From the NCBI GenBank assembly GCA_020697475.1, contig JAJFMO010000334.1, positions 1-6,196 of the forward strand: a stretch of 6,196 nucleotides of DNA, read 5' to 3'. Positions 5,834 through 6,196 of the stretch are shown here, piece after piece. Source of the stretch: Paenibacillaceae bacterium (GTDB lineage: Bacteria; Bacillota; Bacilli; Paenibacillales; NBRC-103111). The position numbers and the translations under genes were made by a program. Every line of letters begins with the position of its first letter. The stretch's first letter is position 1. The notes beneath the pieces were generated by a model. It saw nothing but the letters and a program-made list of their open reading frames with translations. It made no database searches and was not told where the DNA came from.

Positions 5834-6048
5834 GCCGCCATCCCAGGGCTAACCTTGCTCGATCAGACCATTTATCCGCAATTTGGCCGCTATCCCTGCT
5901 CGATCCGATCATTTAACGGCCTTTCAGCCGCTATCCAGCCTATCCTTGCTCAATCCAGCCACTTAACGGCCTTTCCGCCGCTATCCCAGCCTAACCTTGC
6001 TCGATCAGACCATTTAACGGCCTTTCCGCCGCTATCCCAAGCTAGCCA
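5834..6048. repeat. Tandem array of about four 50-bp units plus a partial unit
   Basis: Units run 5834-5884 (51), 5885-5924 (40, with a 10-bp internal deletion), 5925-5974 (50), 5975-6025 (51) and a partial from 6026 to about 6048. Each has GCCGCTATCC near its start, then CCTTGCTCGATC, then ATTTAACGGCCTTT. The first and fourth units share a perfect 26-bp block (5849-5874 and 5991-6016). Each junction contains CGGC-CTTTCC-GCCG or close to it, able to form a small hairpin. Whole units repeat with no unique spacers, so it is not CRISPR. Confidence 0.85.
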
Positions 6049-6086
6049 TGCGCACCCCGGCTCCAGACCCCACAGTAGGCTAATAT

Positions 6087-6104
6087 AAGGCCAATTTCGG
6101 CCTT
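6087..6104. repeat. Inverted repeat AAGGCC-N6-GGCCTT near the right edge
   Basis: Perfect 6-bp arms around a 6-nt loop. On the minus strand it is followed by TATATTA, only weakly T-rich, so it would be a poor terminator for a minus-strand gene lying beyond the window. No T-run follows on the plus strand. Confidence 0.3.
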
Positions 6105-6196
6105 GACACTTACGGTTCACCTAACTCAATGCAGCCTAAGACCTTTTTTAGTTTTAAACCCACCAATATCAAATACAAATTGCGATCTAAGGCCAT

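Larger units (their letters stand above)
5477..6196. other. Gene-free region with two tandem-repeat arrays
   Basis: About 720 bp with no coding frame I can support on either strand. It holds a degenerate 19-bp array near the SDR pseudogene, a short unique stretch at 5741-5833, an array of about 50-bp units, and an AT-richer tail from 6080. I see no tRNA, transposase remnant or riboswitch. The longest plus-strand frame here (5855-6088) is just the 51-bp repeat read as 17 codons. Confidence 0.7.

Noticed and set aside
5834..6048. CRISPR array
   Set aside because: The whole of each unit is repeated, with no unique spacers of constant length between short identical repeats, and no cas genes are present.
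5855..6088. Plus-strand 77-codon frame with repeated peptide units (HLTAFPPLSQ)
   Set aside because: It is the 51-bp repeat read as 17 codons. Neighbouring units of 50 and 40 bp break the frame, there is no ribosome site, and the composition is that of the DNA repeat.

Overview
The window looks like chromosomal DNA from a Gram-positive bacterium of the order Bacillales, probably Paenibacillaceae (Paenibacillus/Cohnella-like). This is an inference from four things: strong Shine-Dalgarno sites (AGGAGGG, GGGAGGG), moderately high GC, an RbsD that keeps the B. subtilis active-site positions, and a YpdA-type bacillithiol disulfide reductase, a family tied to bacillithiol-making Bacillota. I see no phage, insertion sequence, CRISPR array, tRNA or rRNA. 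Every gene I can support is on the minus strand, so transcription runs from high to low coordinates.

Layout in transcription order. (1) 6196-5477 is about 720 bp of non-coding DNA holding two unrelated degenerate tandem-repeat arrays: about 50-bp units at 5834-6048 and about 19-bp units at 5561-5740. (2) 5476-4650 is a broken short-chain dehydrogenase (SDR) gene. A 32-bp tandem duplication shifts its frame, and its catalytic Lys is Asn. (3) 4547-4272 is a small protein with a DUF4177-like N-terminus and a four-heptad tail; it overlaps rbsD (4275-3889) by ATGA. An intact SDR (3812-3039) follows, and a strong intrinsic terminator (2979-3015) closes this group. (4) A second group starts with a histidine-phosphatase-superfamily protein (2930-2214). 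It overlaps ypdA (2217-1141) by ATGA, and arsB (from about 1060, running off the left edge) follows 80 bp later.

How the genes may work together (inference). RbsD-family mutarotases interconvert sugar forms and many SDRs oxidise sugars, so rbsD plus the intact SDR may be a small sugar-oxidation module; no kinase or ABC transporter is visible. In the second group YpdA would keep bacillithiol reduced and ArsB would export arsenite, so a thiol-redox/metalloid link is plausible, but no arsR or arsC is in view.

Nothing here is clearly a new system. The points most worth a second look are the duplicated SDR pseudogene, the two intergenic repeat arrays, the repeat-built N-terminal extension of YpdA, and the heptad-tailed small protein coupled to rbsD.
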